The notes beneath the pieces are model-generated. The model was given only the letters and a program-made list of their open reading frames with translations, had not been told where the DNA came from and made no database searches. The translations under genes and the position numbers were made by a program. From contig CAXXXS010000001.1 of assembly GCA_963665085.2 (NCBI GenBank), positions 2,790,001 through 2,854,000 of the forward strand: a DNA stretch of 64,000 bases. Direction: 5' to 3'. The stretch comes from G963665085 sp963665085 (GTDB taxonomy: Bacteria > Bacteroidota > Bacteroidia > Bacteroidales > JAAAOM01). This document shows positions 45,259 to 53,441 of the stretch, piece after piece (position 1 is the stretch's first letter; each line of letters opens with the position of its first letter).

Positions 45259-46671
45259 TTAATCCTCACTTTTTGAAAGTCCAAGTTCTTTTGCTTTTTT
45301 CAGCATTAAAGCATAAGCTTCATCATAATTATTTTGAATTACTCCATCAAGGATAGCTTCTTTAATTGTATTTTTAATAATGCCAACCTCTTTACCTGGT
45401 TGAATATTAAAAGTTTTAATAATTGTATTTCCATCAACAGGAGGCTGAAAGTTTCTAACCTTATCTTTTTCTTCTATCTGAATTAATTTTTCTCTGACAA
45501 GTTTAAAATTATCCCTATATTTTTTTACTTTGAATTCATTCTTAGATGTTATATCAGCTTCGCATAAAGTCATTAAATCATCTACATCATCCCCGGCATC
45601 AAACAATAACCGACGGACAGCAGAATCAGTCACAATATCTTCAACAAGTGAAATTGGGCGTAAATGGAGTTGTACCATTTTTTGAACATATTTCATTCTT
45701 TCGTTCATAGGTAATTTCATTCTTTTGAAGATTTTTGGAATCATCTTCGCACCAATAAAATCATGACCATGAAAAGTCCATCCATGTTCGGGATAATATT
45801 TCTTTGTGGCGGGTTTCCCGATATCATGGAATAATGCAGACCATCTTAACCAGAGATCATCTGTCTTTGCGCAGATATTATCCAGTACTTGTAGTGTGTG
45901 ATAAAAATTATCTTTATGTTGTCGCCCATTCTTTGAGTCAACGCCTTTCATTGCACAGAGTTCTGGCATAATTATTTGCAATAAACCAGATTTCTCCAAA
46001 AGCAAAAATCCAGTAGATGGTTTGGTTGCTAACATTATTTTATTAAGTTCATCTGTGATTCTTTCCTGTGAAACTATTTTTATCCTATCGCTGTTTCTTT
46101 TTATAGATTCAAAAGTTTCATCTTCAATTTTAAACTGAAGTTGTGTTGCGAAACGTATACCTCTCATCATCCTTAGCGGGTCATCAGAAAAGGTAGTGTC
46201 AGGATCCAAAGGGGTTTTAATTAACTTTTCTTCTAAGTGCTTTATTCCATTAAAAGGATCAATGAGCTCGCCAAAAGTTTCTTTGTTTAAACTAATAGCC
46301 AATGCATTAATAGTAAAATCTCTTCTTTTTTGATCGTCTTCTAAAGTGCCATCTTCAACAATTGGTTTCCTGGAATTTCGTCTGTATGATTCTTTTCTTG
46401 CCCCTACAAATTCTATTTCCAGGTTTTTATATTTAATCATGGCTGTCCCAAAATTCTTAAAAACACTTACAGGGACATTTTTACCTAAATGAGAAGCTAA
46501 CTCTTTAGCAAGGTCAATTCCGCTTCCAAGTACAACAATGTCAATGTCTTTAGAATCTCTTTTTAATAATAAATCCCTCACATAACCACCAATAACAAAA
46601 GCTTTTTGGTTGCTTTTTGTTATTATGTCAGATAATAGTTCAAATATGCTGTCTTTTTTAAATATATTCAT
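45259..46671 (-). CDS. CCA tRNA nucleotidyltransferase / poly(A) polymerase family protein with HD domain
   Basis: The 470-residue product has a class II nucleotidyltransferase head with the catalytic aspartates in KAFVIGGYVRDLLLKRDSKDIDIVVLG, then KRRDFTINALAIS and DDPLRMMRGIRFATQL, and a central HD phosphohydrolase domain with LFHDIGKPATK and HGHDFIGA. It should add or repair the CCA end of tRNAs; the HD domain removes 2',3'-cyclic phosphate or nucleotide phosphates in relatives. It is the size of HD-containing bacterial CCA enzymes. Confidence 0.92.
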   Translation of the reverse strand: MNIFKKDSIFELLSDIITKSNQKAFVIGGYVRDLLLKRDSKDIDIVVLGSGIDLAKELASHLGKNVPVSVFKNFGTAMIKYKNLEIEFVGARKESYRRNSRKPIVEDGTLEDDQKRRDFTINALAISLNKETFGELIDPFNGIKHLEEKLIKTPLDPDTTFSDDPLRMMRGIRFATQLQFKIEDETFESIKRNSDRIKIVSQERITDELNKIMLATKPSTGFLLLEKSGLLQIIMPELCAMKGVDSKNGRQHKDNFYHTLQVLDNICAKTDDLWLRWSALFHDIGKPATKKYYPEHGWTFHGHDFIGAKMIPKIFKRMKLPMNERMKYVQKMVQLHLRPISLVEDIVTDSAVRRLLFDAGDDVDDLMTLCEADITSKNEFKVKKYRDNFKLVREKLIQIEEKDKVRNFQPPVDGNTIIKTFNIQPGKEVGIIKNTIKEAILDGVIQNNYDEAYALMLKKAKELGLSKSED

Positions 46672-46820
46672 ATATCAATATGACAATATGTTTGTTTAAT
46701 ATCTGACAAATTTACAATAACTTTAAATATTGCTTCATTTATCGAGAAAAATGAAAAAGGTACAATAATTGAAAGATTTTATATATGTAAATAGATTGAT
46801 AATTATTAAAAGAAAAGATA

Positions 46821-47174
46821 ATGGAACATTTAACAAAAGAAACATTTAAGCAGAAGGTATTTAATTTTGAGACAAACAAAGATTGGAAATTTGAAGGGGA
46901 AAAGCCATGTGTGATCGATTTTTATGCAGATTGGTGTGCTCCCTGTAAAATGGTAGCTCCAATTCTTGAGGAGTTAGCAAATGAATATGACGGTAAACTT
47001 GATATTTACAAAGTAAATACAGAGCAAGAGCAAGAATTGGCAGCAATGTTTGGTATTCAGAGTATTCCTTCGTTATTGTTTGTTCCAAAAGAAGGCCAAC
47101 CACAAATGGCAATGGGGGCCCTTCCCAAAGATACATTTAAAAAAGCTTTTAGTGATGTGTTAAATGTTAACTAA
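46821..47174 (+). CDS. thioredoxin
   Basis: This is a 117-residue cytosolic thioredoxin with the active site WCAPCK (Cys39 and Cys42), the acidic Asp buried in VIDFYADW, and the cis-proline in IQSIPSLLFV. It has no signal peptide. A third cysteine (Cys30) precedes the first strand. It reduces protein disulfides. It stands alone between a divergent CCA gene and a terminator. Confidence 0.95.
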   Translation: MEHLTKETFKQKVFNFETNKDWKFEGEKPCVIDFYADWCAPCKMVAPILEELANEYDGKLDIYKVNTEQEQELAAMFGIQSIPSLLFVPKEGQPQMAMGALPKDTFKKAFSDVLNVN

Positions 47175-47349
47175 ATAATATATTGATTATAAGCTTCATA
47201 GTTTTGGTATTTACACCCTACGTTACTTTTTTTTAAGGATACTGAAACTTAGGATATAAATTTACGTTATACTAAATGAAAGTTAATACTTTCAAGGCTT
47301 GAATTTCAGGATTCTCGCTTAATTTTAGGTTAAATTTTTAGGGTTTTTT

Positions 47350-47378
47350 AACCCCGGGATTAGATTCCGGGGTTTTTT
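47350..47378 (+). terminator. intrinsic terminator, with competing upstream pairings
   Basis: AACCCCGG (47350-47357) pairs with CCGGGGTT (47367-47374) followed by TTTT. The left arm is also complementary to segments before it: GGTTAAA (47328-47334) pairs with TTTAACC (47347-47353), and GGGTT (47341-47345) with AACCC (47350-47354). It lies between thioredoxin and parA, and could be a plain terminator or an attenuator. The rest of 47175-47463 holds nothing else recognised. Confidence 0.75.
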
Positions 47379-47463
47379 CTTTGTAAAAAACTGATATAAA
47401 GAGTATTTAATAAAAAATATTTTATAAATTCGAGAAAACCCTATAAAGGTAGAAAGTCTCGAT

Positions 47464-48222
47464 ATGGCAAAAGTTTTTACAATAATTAATAATAAGGGCG
47501 GAACAGGAAAAACAACAACAACACTTAATCTTGGTGCCGCGTTAGCAAAAAAAAGAAAAAAAGTACTTTTAATTGATCTTGATGCACAGAGTAATCTAAC
47601 CAGTTCAGTTGGGATTAATAATGTAGAAAAACATGTTGGGGATTTTATGTTAGAGAACTCCATATCAGAAGAGTTTTTAATCAAAACACAAAAGATAACC
47701 CTTATTCCTAGTTCTGAGAAACTTGTTGAATATGAACACAGAATTAATAATGAGCCCGGGAATGAATTTCTTCTAACTGAGGCATTGGAAAAGCTTAAAG
47801 ATCAATTTGATTATATAATTATCGATTGTGCCCCAAACCTTGGTGTATATTCTGTTAACTCTCTTGTTGCTGCCGATTATTATGTTGTTCCAATGCAAGC
47901 AGAAAATTTTGCTTTTATTGGACTTGATAAAATTCTTCAGGTTGCTGAAAAAGTCAAAAAACGATTAAATCAACGGTTAGAACTTGCCGGAATCCTTATT
48001 GTAAGGCAGGCGCATAAAACAAAGTTTAGTCAGGCTGTGATAAGAAATATTGCAATGAGCCAGGAACTGGGGCAGAAATTATTTAATACCCTTATCAGAC
48101 AAGATATTTCTTTAATGGAATCAACAGCTTTTGGAAAAAGTATTTTTGATTATGCACCTAAGAGCAGAGGTGCTGAGGATTATAATAAATTTGCAAATGA
48201 ATTGATTAAAAAGTATGGCTAA
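47464..48222 (+). CDS. parA: ParA/Soj-type partition ATPase
   Basis: This is a 252-residue deviant-Walker ATPase: IINNKGGTGKTTTTLNLG (signature Lys11 and P-loop Lys16), VLLIDLDAQSNLTSS as Walker A', and YIIIDCAPNLG as Walker B. There is no N-terminal helix-turn-helix, as in Soj/ParF-type proteins. It should form dynamic patches on the nucleoid that move cargo: DNA or large protein assemblies. A small gene overlapping by eight bases would be its partner. No ParB-like gene lies nearby, so this differs from the ParB pair at the chromosomal origin. Confidence 0.93.
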   Translation: MAKVFTIINNKGGTGKTTTTLNLGAALAKKRKKVLLIDLDAQSNLTSSVGINNVEKHVGDFMLENSISEEFLIKTQKITLIPSSEKLVEYEHRINNEPGNEFLLTEALEKLKDQFDYIIIDCAPNLGVYSVNSLVAADYYVVPMQAENFAFIGLDKILQVAEKVKKRLNQRLELAGILIVRQAHKTKFSQAVIRNIAMSQELGQKLFNTLIRQDISLMESTAFGKSIFDYAPKSRGAEDYNKFANELIKKYG

Positions 48223-48487
48223 GTCTAAAAAAGATATTGATGCTTTTCAAAAAGCGATGTTGTCAAATACAAAAGTTATTGGTACTGATAATGATGAAAA
48301 AAATCAAGCATCAGGTACCAGGCCTGATTCAAAGGAAGAAACAGCTCCCGTTGAAAATCCTATGATATCTATAGAGACTTTAAAAGAGTATGAAAAATTT
48401 GCTAAAGAATTAAACATTAAGCCTGATGAAATCATTGAGCTTGCATTACGTTATTTTCTTGATTTAAAGGAGTTCATGAAAAATTAA
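48215..48487 (+). CDS. ribbon-helix-helix-like partner of ParA
   Basis: The 90-residue protein starts eight bases inside parA, so translation is coupled. The first half (to about 48) is charged and probably disordered; the second half (50-90) opens MISIETLKEYEKFAKELNIK and reads like a ribbon-helix-helix domain: one strand then two helices. This combination of disordered tail plus RHH is the ParG/Omega design that binds DNA and stimulates ParF/ParA. The name rests on pattern and context; no homologue was searched. Confidence 0.65.
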   Translation: MAKSKKDIDAFQKAMLSNTKVIGTDNDEKNQASGTRPDSKEETAPVENPMISIETLKEYEKFAKELNIKPDEIIELALRYFLDLKEFMKN

Positions 48488-48529
48488 ATAAAACATGTTG
48501 CAAATTGTTTTTTGTTTTTTAAGTCAAAT

Positions 48530-48545
48530 TACCCGATATCGGGTA
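48530..48545. promoter_or_regulatory. perfect 16-bp palindrome, candidate binding site of the ParA partner
   Basis: TACCCGATATCGGGTA is a perfect palindrome 42 bases after the stop of the ParA partner gene. It has no loop, so it is a poor terminator and a better protein-binding site. It could be a centromere-like (parS) site or an operator. Only one copy is seen here, whereas RHH centromeres usually have repeated short sites. Confidence 0.4.
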
Positions 48546-48609
48546 TTGTAAGGTTACTTTTTAAAAGTTTAATTTGTTGCTATAATTATAATATTTTATT
48601 ATAGTTTAT

Positions 48610-48792
48610 TAGGCGTTTAAAATCAACATCACAGAAAACAGGTACGGGCACAATGTCATTGAATCTATTATATTGATAATATAGTGGATGCGGCCTTGAA
48701 ATTCGATCCACACTTAAAGATGCTAGATAGAGGCGAGTTTTTGATTCCAGTAATTGAGCGGGTAGTCGTAGATAAACTACCCGCTCTCGCTT
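48610..48792 (+). ncRNA. candidate structured small RNA in a gene-free interval
   Basis: The interval 48488-48942 has no convincing protein gene but ends in a strong plus-strand terminator (48756-48792) that serves no neighbouring gene directly. Before it I see nested pairings: AATCAA (48621-48626) with TTGATT (48741-48746), CATC (48627-48630) with GATG (48719-48722), and GTGGAT (48684-48689) with ATCCAC (48706-48711). The long rod-like shape is compatible with a regulatory RNA; 6S RNA is one possibility, not shown. The 5' end is a guess. Confidence 0.3.
48756..48792 (+). terminator. strong intrinsic terminator
   Basis: GAGCGGGTAGT (48756-48766) pairs perfectly with ACTACCCGCTC (48776-48786) around a nine-base loop, followed by TCGCTTTTTT. 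It is 270 bases after the nearest plus-strand stop codon, which suggests that it ends a separate transcript or a long 3' tail of the parA operon. Confidence 0.85.
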
Positions 48793-48904
48793 TTTTAGAA
48801 AACAAAATCTTATTGATAAATTTTGGATATTTAGCAAATTAAATTACAAAAACACTTGCAAAATAATTTTTAAGTGTAACATAATGTATCTGCTTATTTT
48901 GAAT

Positions 48905-48936
48905 AAAAAGAGAGCAGGGGATTATATCCTTGCCTG
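48905..48936 (-). terminator. probable terminator of the GH16 gene
   Basis: On the minus strand, just after the GH16 stop, CAGG-caa-GGAT pairs with ATCC-CCTG around a three-base loop and CTCTCTTTTTATTC follows. The stem has a three-base bulge. Confidence 0.45.
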
Positions 48937-48942
48937 GAGCAG

Positions 48943-49767
48943 TTAGTTCTTATATATTCTCACATAATCAACCTCCATTGCTTGAGGAAAGATTGTGCCG
49001 TCTGTGGGATTACCATCATAATTGCCTCCAATAGCTAGGTTTAGAATCACATAAAATTCTTTTTGAAAAGCTATATTGTTTTGATCTGTATCTATTTCAT
49101 CATATGATATGCTCATAAAAGGAATTTCATCAACAAGCCAGGTTATTCCCTTTTTATTCCAATTAGCAGAAAAGACATGAAAATCGCTGCTAAAATCTTC
49201 ATTGTCTATAGAATAGCATTTGGGTTCAGCATATTCGTGGGTGTTGTTTGTATTTTGAAAATGAATTGTTCCGCATACAGTATTGGGTGAAGAACCCCTT
49301 AATTCCATTATATCCAATTCCCCACAAATTGGCCACCCATCAATTTGGATAGATGAACCTAACATCCATATAGCTGGCCAGATTCCTTTTCCTTTCGGTA
49401 ATTTAGCTTTTACATCTATTTGGCCATATTTAAAGGACAATTTTCCTTCGGTCTTAATTCTGGATGAAGTATATTCATGTGTCTCATTATTATCTTTTAT
49501 GGCTGTTATTATTAGTTTCCCGTCTTTAATTTTTAGGTTTTCTTTTCTATAATATTGCAGTTCATTGTTGCCCCATCCACATAAATTTGGACAACCATCT
49601 CCAATTTCGTAAACCCACTTGCTTTCATCCAAAGCCTCGCCATTAAATTCATCACTCCAGAAAAGTTCTTTTTCGGATGTTACTTCTTTGTTATCACTGT
49701 TGTTTTTTTTCTGACAAGAAAAAGTAAAAAGAAAAAGAGTTGCGCAAATTAAATAAGTAGTTCTCAT
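48943..49767 (-). CDS. GH16 family beta-glucanase lipoprotein
   Basis: The 274-residue product is a surface or periplasmic lipoprotein (MRTTYLICATLFLFTFSCQK; Cys at about 18) with one catalytic GH16 domain. The catalytic motif is GELDIMEL with Glu150 (nucleophile), Asp152 and Glu155 (acid/base), in the E-x-D-x-x-E form of laminarinase-type enzymes. The start LFWSDEFNGEALDESKW and GIWPAIWML are typical. It should hydrolyse beta-1,3 or mixed-link glucans. No SusC/SusD pair or other carbohydrate gene adjoins, so it is not in a visible utilisation locus. ATG 49767 is preferred to 49794 since it starts the lipoprotein signal. Confidence 0.92.
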   Translation of the reverse strand: MRTTYLICATLFLFTFSCQKKNNSDNKEVTSEKELFWSDEFNGEALDESKWVYEIGDGCPNLCGWGNNELQYYRKENLKIKDGKLIITAIKDNNETHEYTSSRIKTEGKLSFKYGQIDVKAKLPKGKGIWPAIWMLGSSIQIDGWPICGELDIMELRGSSPNTVCGTIHFQNTNNTHEYAEPKCYSIDNEDFSSDFHVFSANWNKKGITWLVDEIPFMSISYDEIDTDQNNIAFQKEFYVILNLAIGGNYDGNPTDGTIFPQAMEVDYVRIYKN

Positions 49768-49824
49768 GATTATTCGAATTAAAATATTATACAAAGAATT
49801 TCAATCCTGACTTTGTCTTAGTTA

Positions 49825-50019
49825 TCACTCAATTGAGCGTATTACTTTGTCAACTTCTTCTTCTGTATTTCTTAGTTTTTCTTTACAGTATTTTAATAGT
49901 TCTGAAACGCGTTTGATTTTATCTGTTAATAAATCAATATCAATAATTTTATTTTCAATTTCATTGAGCGTTTGTTCAATTTCTTCTATGGCTGAATTGT
50001 AAGAGATATTTTTGTCCAT
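49825..50019 (-). CDS. xseB: exodeoxyribonuclease VII small subunit XseB
   Basis: The 64-residue two-helix coiled protein begins MDKNISYNSAIEEIEQTLNE and continues in the amphipathic pattern of XseB. Several copies wrap the XseA large subunit to make the single-strand nuclease. The large subunit gene xseA is usually next to it, but is not in this window on either side; it may be elsewhere. The size is right for the family (about 60-80). Confidence 0.85.
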   Translation of the reverse strand: MDKNISYNSAIEEIEQTLNEIENKIIDIDLLTDKIKRVSELLKYCKEKLRNTEEEVDKVIRSIE

Positions 50020-50085
50020 CTAATAAAATTTATTTAACAAAAATAAGCTCTTTCTTTATATTATAAAGCTTCTTTTTTCGGAGTA

Positions 50086-50538
50086 TTATAATTCGGCTTG
50101 AACGTCTTCTTCCAGAGGAATACTTATTGATAATTTAATTTTTTGAAGATTCTCATAGTATACAATAAAATCATAACTTCCGGGTTCTATATTTTCAATT
50201 GAAAATTCTATGTCATAAGGACAAATGCAATTACAAACGGGATTTGTTGAAGATTCTTTAATCACAATCTCATTTTTTGATTTATCGAGTTTCACGTTAG
50301 GATTTTCAATACAACAATTGAACATCACATTTTGATGAGTTACTTTTATTGAATTTTCAGATGTAGGTATAATTAAAATAGATTCACTGCTAAGAGAATT
50401 AACATTATTTCCTTTGCAACCAGAGAAAATCACTTCTTTTAGTTTGATATCTGTGCTTTTACTTAAATCTTTTATATTGTCTTCTTCTGAACATGCAAAA
50501 AGCAAGAGAACTATGGTTAATAAGTTTAGGTACTTCAT
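50086..50538 (-). CDS. cysteine-rich lipoprotein of unknown function
   Basis: The 150-residue product starts MKYLNLLTIVLLLFACSEED, an SPII signal with lipid-bearing Cys at about 16; the in-frame ATG at 50559 adds seven residues and is less likely. The mature part holds a cysteine cluster: a CC pair in FNCCIENP and C-x-C-x-C spacing in PVCNCICPYD, followed by an Ig-like strand pattern (IENIEPGSYDFIVYYENLQKIKLSISI). The cysteines could form disulfides or bind metal. I do not recognise a named family. Confidence 0.65.
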   Translation of the reverse strand: MKYLNLLTIVLLLFACSEEDNIKDLSKSTDIKLKEVIFSGCKGNNVNSLSSESILIIPTSENSIKVTHQNVMFNCCIENPNVKLDKSKNEIVIKESSTNPVCNCICPYDIEFSIENIEPGSYDFIVYYENLQKIKLSISIPLEEDVQAEL

Positions 50539-50724
50539 TAGTTTAATCCTTTTAATCATAAAGATGATAGAAAGTTAAAAAGGTTGCTTATAAAACTAAA
50601 AAAAATGAGATTTATTTTGAATACAGGTAAACTGTTGAGGTAAAATTTCTTTTAATATAAAAAAATATAGTTCCTAAATACTGATTAAAATCAAATTAAA
50701 TTATTTTAGATAGTCAAGGATTTT

Positions 50725-50753
50725 TTTGTTATTTCGCAACATAATTATTTTTG
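50725..50753 (+). promoter_or_regulatory. candidate promoter of the rseC-rnf operon
   Basis: TTTG at 50725-50728 and TATTTTTG at 50746-50753, a perfect TAnnTTTG, are separated by 17 bases and lie 20-48 bases ahead of the first operon gene. The spacer is slightly short of the usual 19. Confidence 0.45.
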
Positions 50754-50772
50754 TTCGTTTTTTCTAAGACTA

Positions 50773-51207
50773 ATGATTAATCCTACGGGAAATATTGAAC
50801 ATAAAGGAATTGTAACAGAAGTTGAAGAAAGTGTTGTGAGAGTTACAGTTCTATCAGAATCGGCATGTTCTTCATGTCATGCTAAAGGAGTATGTGGAGC
50901 TTCAGAAATGCAGGATAAGCTTATAGAAGTAAATCCAGGAAATAATGTATACCATGTAGGAGAACATGTAAATGTCATTCTTAAGAAATCAGAAGGATAT
51001 AAAGCATTGAATTTTGGTTATATTTACCCTTTATTACTAATATTGCTAACACTAATTATAACACAAAATATTTTCGAAAAGGAATGGATTGCAGGATTGC
51101 TAACAATAGGAATATTGATTCCATATTATTTGGGATTATATTTTTTTAAAGGAAAACTAAAGCAATCATTTCATTTCGTACTTCAGAAATTAGATACTAA
51201 TATATGA
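50773..51207 (+). CDS. RseC/MucC-family protein (SoxR-reducing type) at head of rnf operon
   Basis: The 144-residue product has an N-terminal domain with a cysteine cluster (SACSSCHAKGVCGASE, near residues 35-50) and two membrane segments (about 80-97 and 100-120). RseC proteins accompany Rnf complexes in many bacteria and may help maintain SoxR in reduced form or deliver electrons. Its stop overlaps the rnfB start by four bases (ATGA), so it is translationally coupled to the complex. Confidence 0.88.
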   Translation: MINPTGNIEHKGIVTEVEESVVRVTVLSESACSSCHAKGVCGASEMQDKLIEVNPGNNVYHVGEHVNVILKKSEGYKALNFGYIYPLLLILLTLIITQNIFEKEWIAGLLTIGILIPYYLGLYFFKGKLKQSFHFVLQKLDTNI

Positions 51208-52106
51208 ATCAGGTACTATTATTTACTATTGTCTCGTTGAGCGGGATTGGTTCTGTCGCTGCTATTATTTTGTATTTTGTAGCACAAAAATTTAAGGTCT
51301 ATGAAGATCCTAGAATCGATCTCGTTGAACAAGCTCTCCCTTCTGCAAATTGTGGTGGATGTGGATTTGCCGGTTGTCGTAATTTTGCTGAAGCACTTGT
51401 AAAAGCAGAAGATTTCTCTTCTTTGTATTGTCCAGTCGGGGGTAATAATGTAATGCAAAAAGCTGCAGAGATCCTGGGAAAAGAATCAGCAGAACAAGAA
51501 GCAAGAGTTGCTGTAGTAAGATGTAATGGGACATGCGATCACCGCCCTAAAACAAATGTTTTTGATGGTGTAGCTACATGTGCAATTTCTTCAAGTTTAT
51601 ATGGTGGCGAAACAGGCTGTCAATACGGTTGTCTTGGCCATGGAGACTGTGTGGCAGCATGTAACTTTGATGCAATACATATGAATCCGGAAACGGGCCT
51701 GCCAGAAGTTGAAGATGATAAATGTACAGCGTGTAATGCCTGTGTGACAGCTTGTCCAAATAATATTATCGAATTAAGAAAAAAGGCAAAACAAGACCGA
51801 AAGATTTATGTCTCTTGTGTTAATCAGGATAAAGGTCCTGTTGCCAAGAAAAGCTGTGACGTAGCTTGTATTGGATGTGGGAAATGTGCTAAAGTTTGTC
51901 CATTTGATGCTATTACAATTAATAATTCCCTTGCATTTATTGATTCTGATAAATGTAAGCTTTGCAGAAAATGTGTTAGCGAATGCCCAACAAATGCAAT
52001 TATTGAAGTTGGTTTTCCTCCTAAAAAGCCAAAAGTTGAAAAAACAGAGGAAACAACTGCAAATACAACTATAGACAACAATAGTAAAACAGAAAAAGGA
52101 GAATAA
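51204..52106 (+). CDS. rnfB: Rnf complex subunit RnfB (iron-sulfur, ferredoxin-facing)
   Basis: The 300-residue product has one N-terminal membrane anchor (about 4-26), a CGGCGFAGCRNFAEAL cluster site (near 49-64), and several 4Fe-4S motifs: CTACNACVTACPN, CIGCGKCAKVCPFDAI and CKLCRKCVSECPTNAI. It takes electrons from ferredoxin and hands them to the membrane flavins. A Lys/Thr-rich tail (about 270-300) follows. The next gene starts two bases after the stop. Confidence 0.95.
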   Translation: MNQVLLFTIVSLSGIGSVAAIILYFVAQKFKVYEDPRIDLVEQALPSANCGGCGFAGCRNFAEALVKAEDFSSLYCPVGGNNVMQKAAEILGKESAEQEARVAVVRCNGTCDHRPKTNVFDGVATCAISSSLYGGETGCQYGCLGHGDCVAACNFDAIHMNPETGLPEVEDDKCTACNACVTACPNNIIELRKKAKQDRKIYVSCVNQDKGPVAKKSCDVACIGCGKCAKVCPFDAITINNSLAFIDSDKCKLCRKCVSECPTNAIIEVGFPPKKPKVEKTEETTANTTIDNNSKTEKGE

Positions 52107-52108
52107 AA

Positions 52109-53440
52109 GTGTTAAAAACTTTTGCAAAAGGTGGTGTTCATCCACCAGAAAATAAGCTTTCTGCAAAGAAACTCATTACTAATTTAGAATTACCCCAAAG
52201 TGTTGTTATTCCTGTAAGCCAGCATATCGGTGCCCCTTCAAAACCATTGGTAAAAAAAGGTGATGATGTGAAGGTGGGGCAGTTAATAGCCGGCTCAGAA
52301 GGATTTGTTTCAACCAATGTCCACTCTTCAGTATCTGGTACAGTTTTTAAAGTAGAACCAACCATTGATAGTAGTGGATATAAAAAAACATCAATTATAA
52401 TTAATGTTGAAGGGGATGAATGGTTAGAGTCGATTGATCGTTCAGATGAAATAAAAAAAGATATAACAGTATCAAAAGAAGAGATTGTCTCAAAAATCCT
52501 TGAGGCTGGTATTGTAGGTTTGGGAGGAGCAACTTTTCCATCTCATGTTAAAGTAGCGATACCCAGAGGTAAGACTGCCGATATACTTATTTTAAATGGT
52601 GTAGAATGTGAGCCTTATCTTACGTCCGATCATGCTTTAATGCTGCAACACGGCGAAGAAATTTTAGTTGGTGCCAAGATATTAATGGTTGCATTGGGTG
52701 TAAGTAAAGCAGTCGTAGGTATAGAAAATAATAAACCCGATGCAATAAAGAATCTTACCGAACTTGCTACAAAATATGTTGGAGTATCTGTACAACCTCT
52801 TAAAGTAAAATACCCACAAGGAGGAGAAAAACAACTTATCAAGGCTGTTACAAATCGAGAGGTTCCATCAGGAGGTTTACCAATTGATGTAGGAGCTGTT
52901 GTTTTCAATGTAGGAAGTGCCTTTGCTGTATATGAAGCTGTTCAGAAGAATAAACCTCTTTTTGAACGTGTTGTAACAGTAACAGGTAAATCAGTTTCCA
53001 ACCCAGGTAATTTTAAAGTTCGAATTGGAACTCCAATAAGTGATTTAATAAAAGCTTTAGGTGGTTTACCAGATGATACAGGAAAAGTAATTGGCGGAGG
53101 GCCAATGATGGGAAAAGCTCTTGTCTCAACAGATATTCCTGTTGTAAAGGGTAGTTCTGGTATTCTGATTATGCCAGATAAAGAATCCAAAAGAAATGAA
53201 TCCAAGCCTTGTATTCGCTGTTCAAAATGTGTGTCTGTTTGTCCGATGGGATTAGAACCTTATTTATTACAAGTAGTTTCTGAAAAGAAAAAATATGACA
53301 GGGCAGAGAGTGAGCGAATCACTGATTGTATTGAATGTGGTTCATGTAGTTTCGTGTGCCCGTCAAGCAGGCCATTATTAGATTATATAAGGTTAGGGAA
53401 AGCAAATGTTATTAAAATAATCAGATCGAGAAAAAATTAA
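52109..53440 (+). CDS. rnfC: Rnf complex subunit RnfC (NADH-side flavoprotein)
   Basis: The 443-residue product reduces NAD+ at the cytosolic face, with FMN and two 4Fe-4S centres. GLGGATFPSHVK is the FMN/NAD-binding motif; CIRCSKCVSVCP (about 367-378) and CIECGSCSFVCP (about 408-419) bind clusters. It begins with GTG at 52109, preceded by the Shine-Dalgarno AAAGGAGA (52095-52102), clearer than most here. Confidence 0.95.
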   Translation: MLKTFAKGGVHPPENKLSAKKLITNLELPQSVVIPVSQHIGAPSKPLVKKGDDVKVGQLIAGSEGFVSTNVHSSVSGTVFKVEPTIDSSGYKKTSIIINVEGDEWLESIDRSDEIKKDITVSKEEIVSKILEAGIVGLGGATFPSHVKVAIPRGKTADILILNGVECEPYLTSDHALMLQHGEEILVGAKILMVALGVSKAVVGIENNKPDAIKNLTELATKYVGVSVQPLKVKYPQGGEKQLIKAVTNREVPSGGLPIDVGAVVFNVGSAFAVYEAVQKNKPLFERVVTVTGKSVSNPGNFKVRIGTPISDLIKALGGLPDDTGKVIGGGPMMGKALVSTDIPVVKGSSGILIMPDKESKRNESKPCIRCSKCVSVCPMGLEPYLLQVVSEKKKYDRAESERITDCIECGSCSFVCPSSRPLLDYIRLGKANVIKIIRSRKN

Positions 53441-53441
53441 G

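Noticed and set aside
47464..48545. ParA region as the edge of an integrated plasmid or genomic island
   Set aside because: No integrase, transposase, relaxase, att-like repeat or tRNA is nearby. The flanking genes are housekeeping and base composition does not change visibly.
48684..48711. TTCGATCC inside a hairpin, resembling a tRNA T-arm
   Set aside because: There is no matching acceptor stem, D-arm or anticodon arm around it, so it is not a tRNA or an evident tmRNA.
48586..48837. 83-codon minus-strand ORF in the gap between the ParA partner and GH16 genes
   Set aside because: It runs across the perfect terminator stem at 48756-48786 and has no recognisable start context or protein family; the composition looks like random reading of structured RNA.
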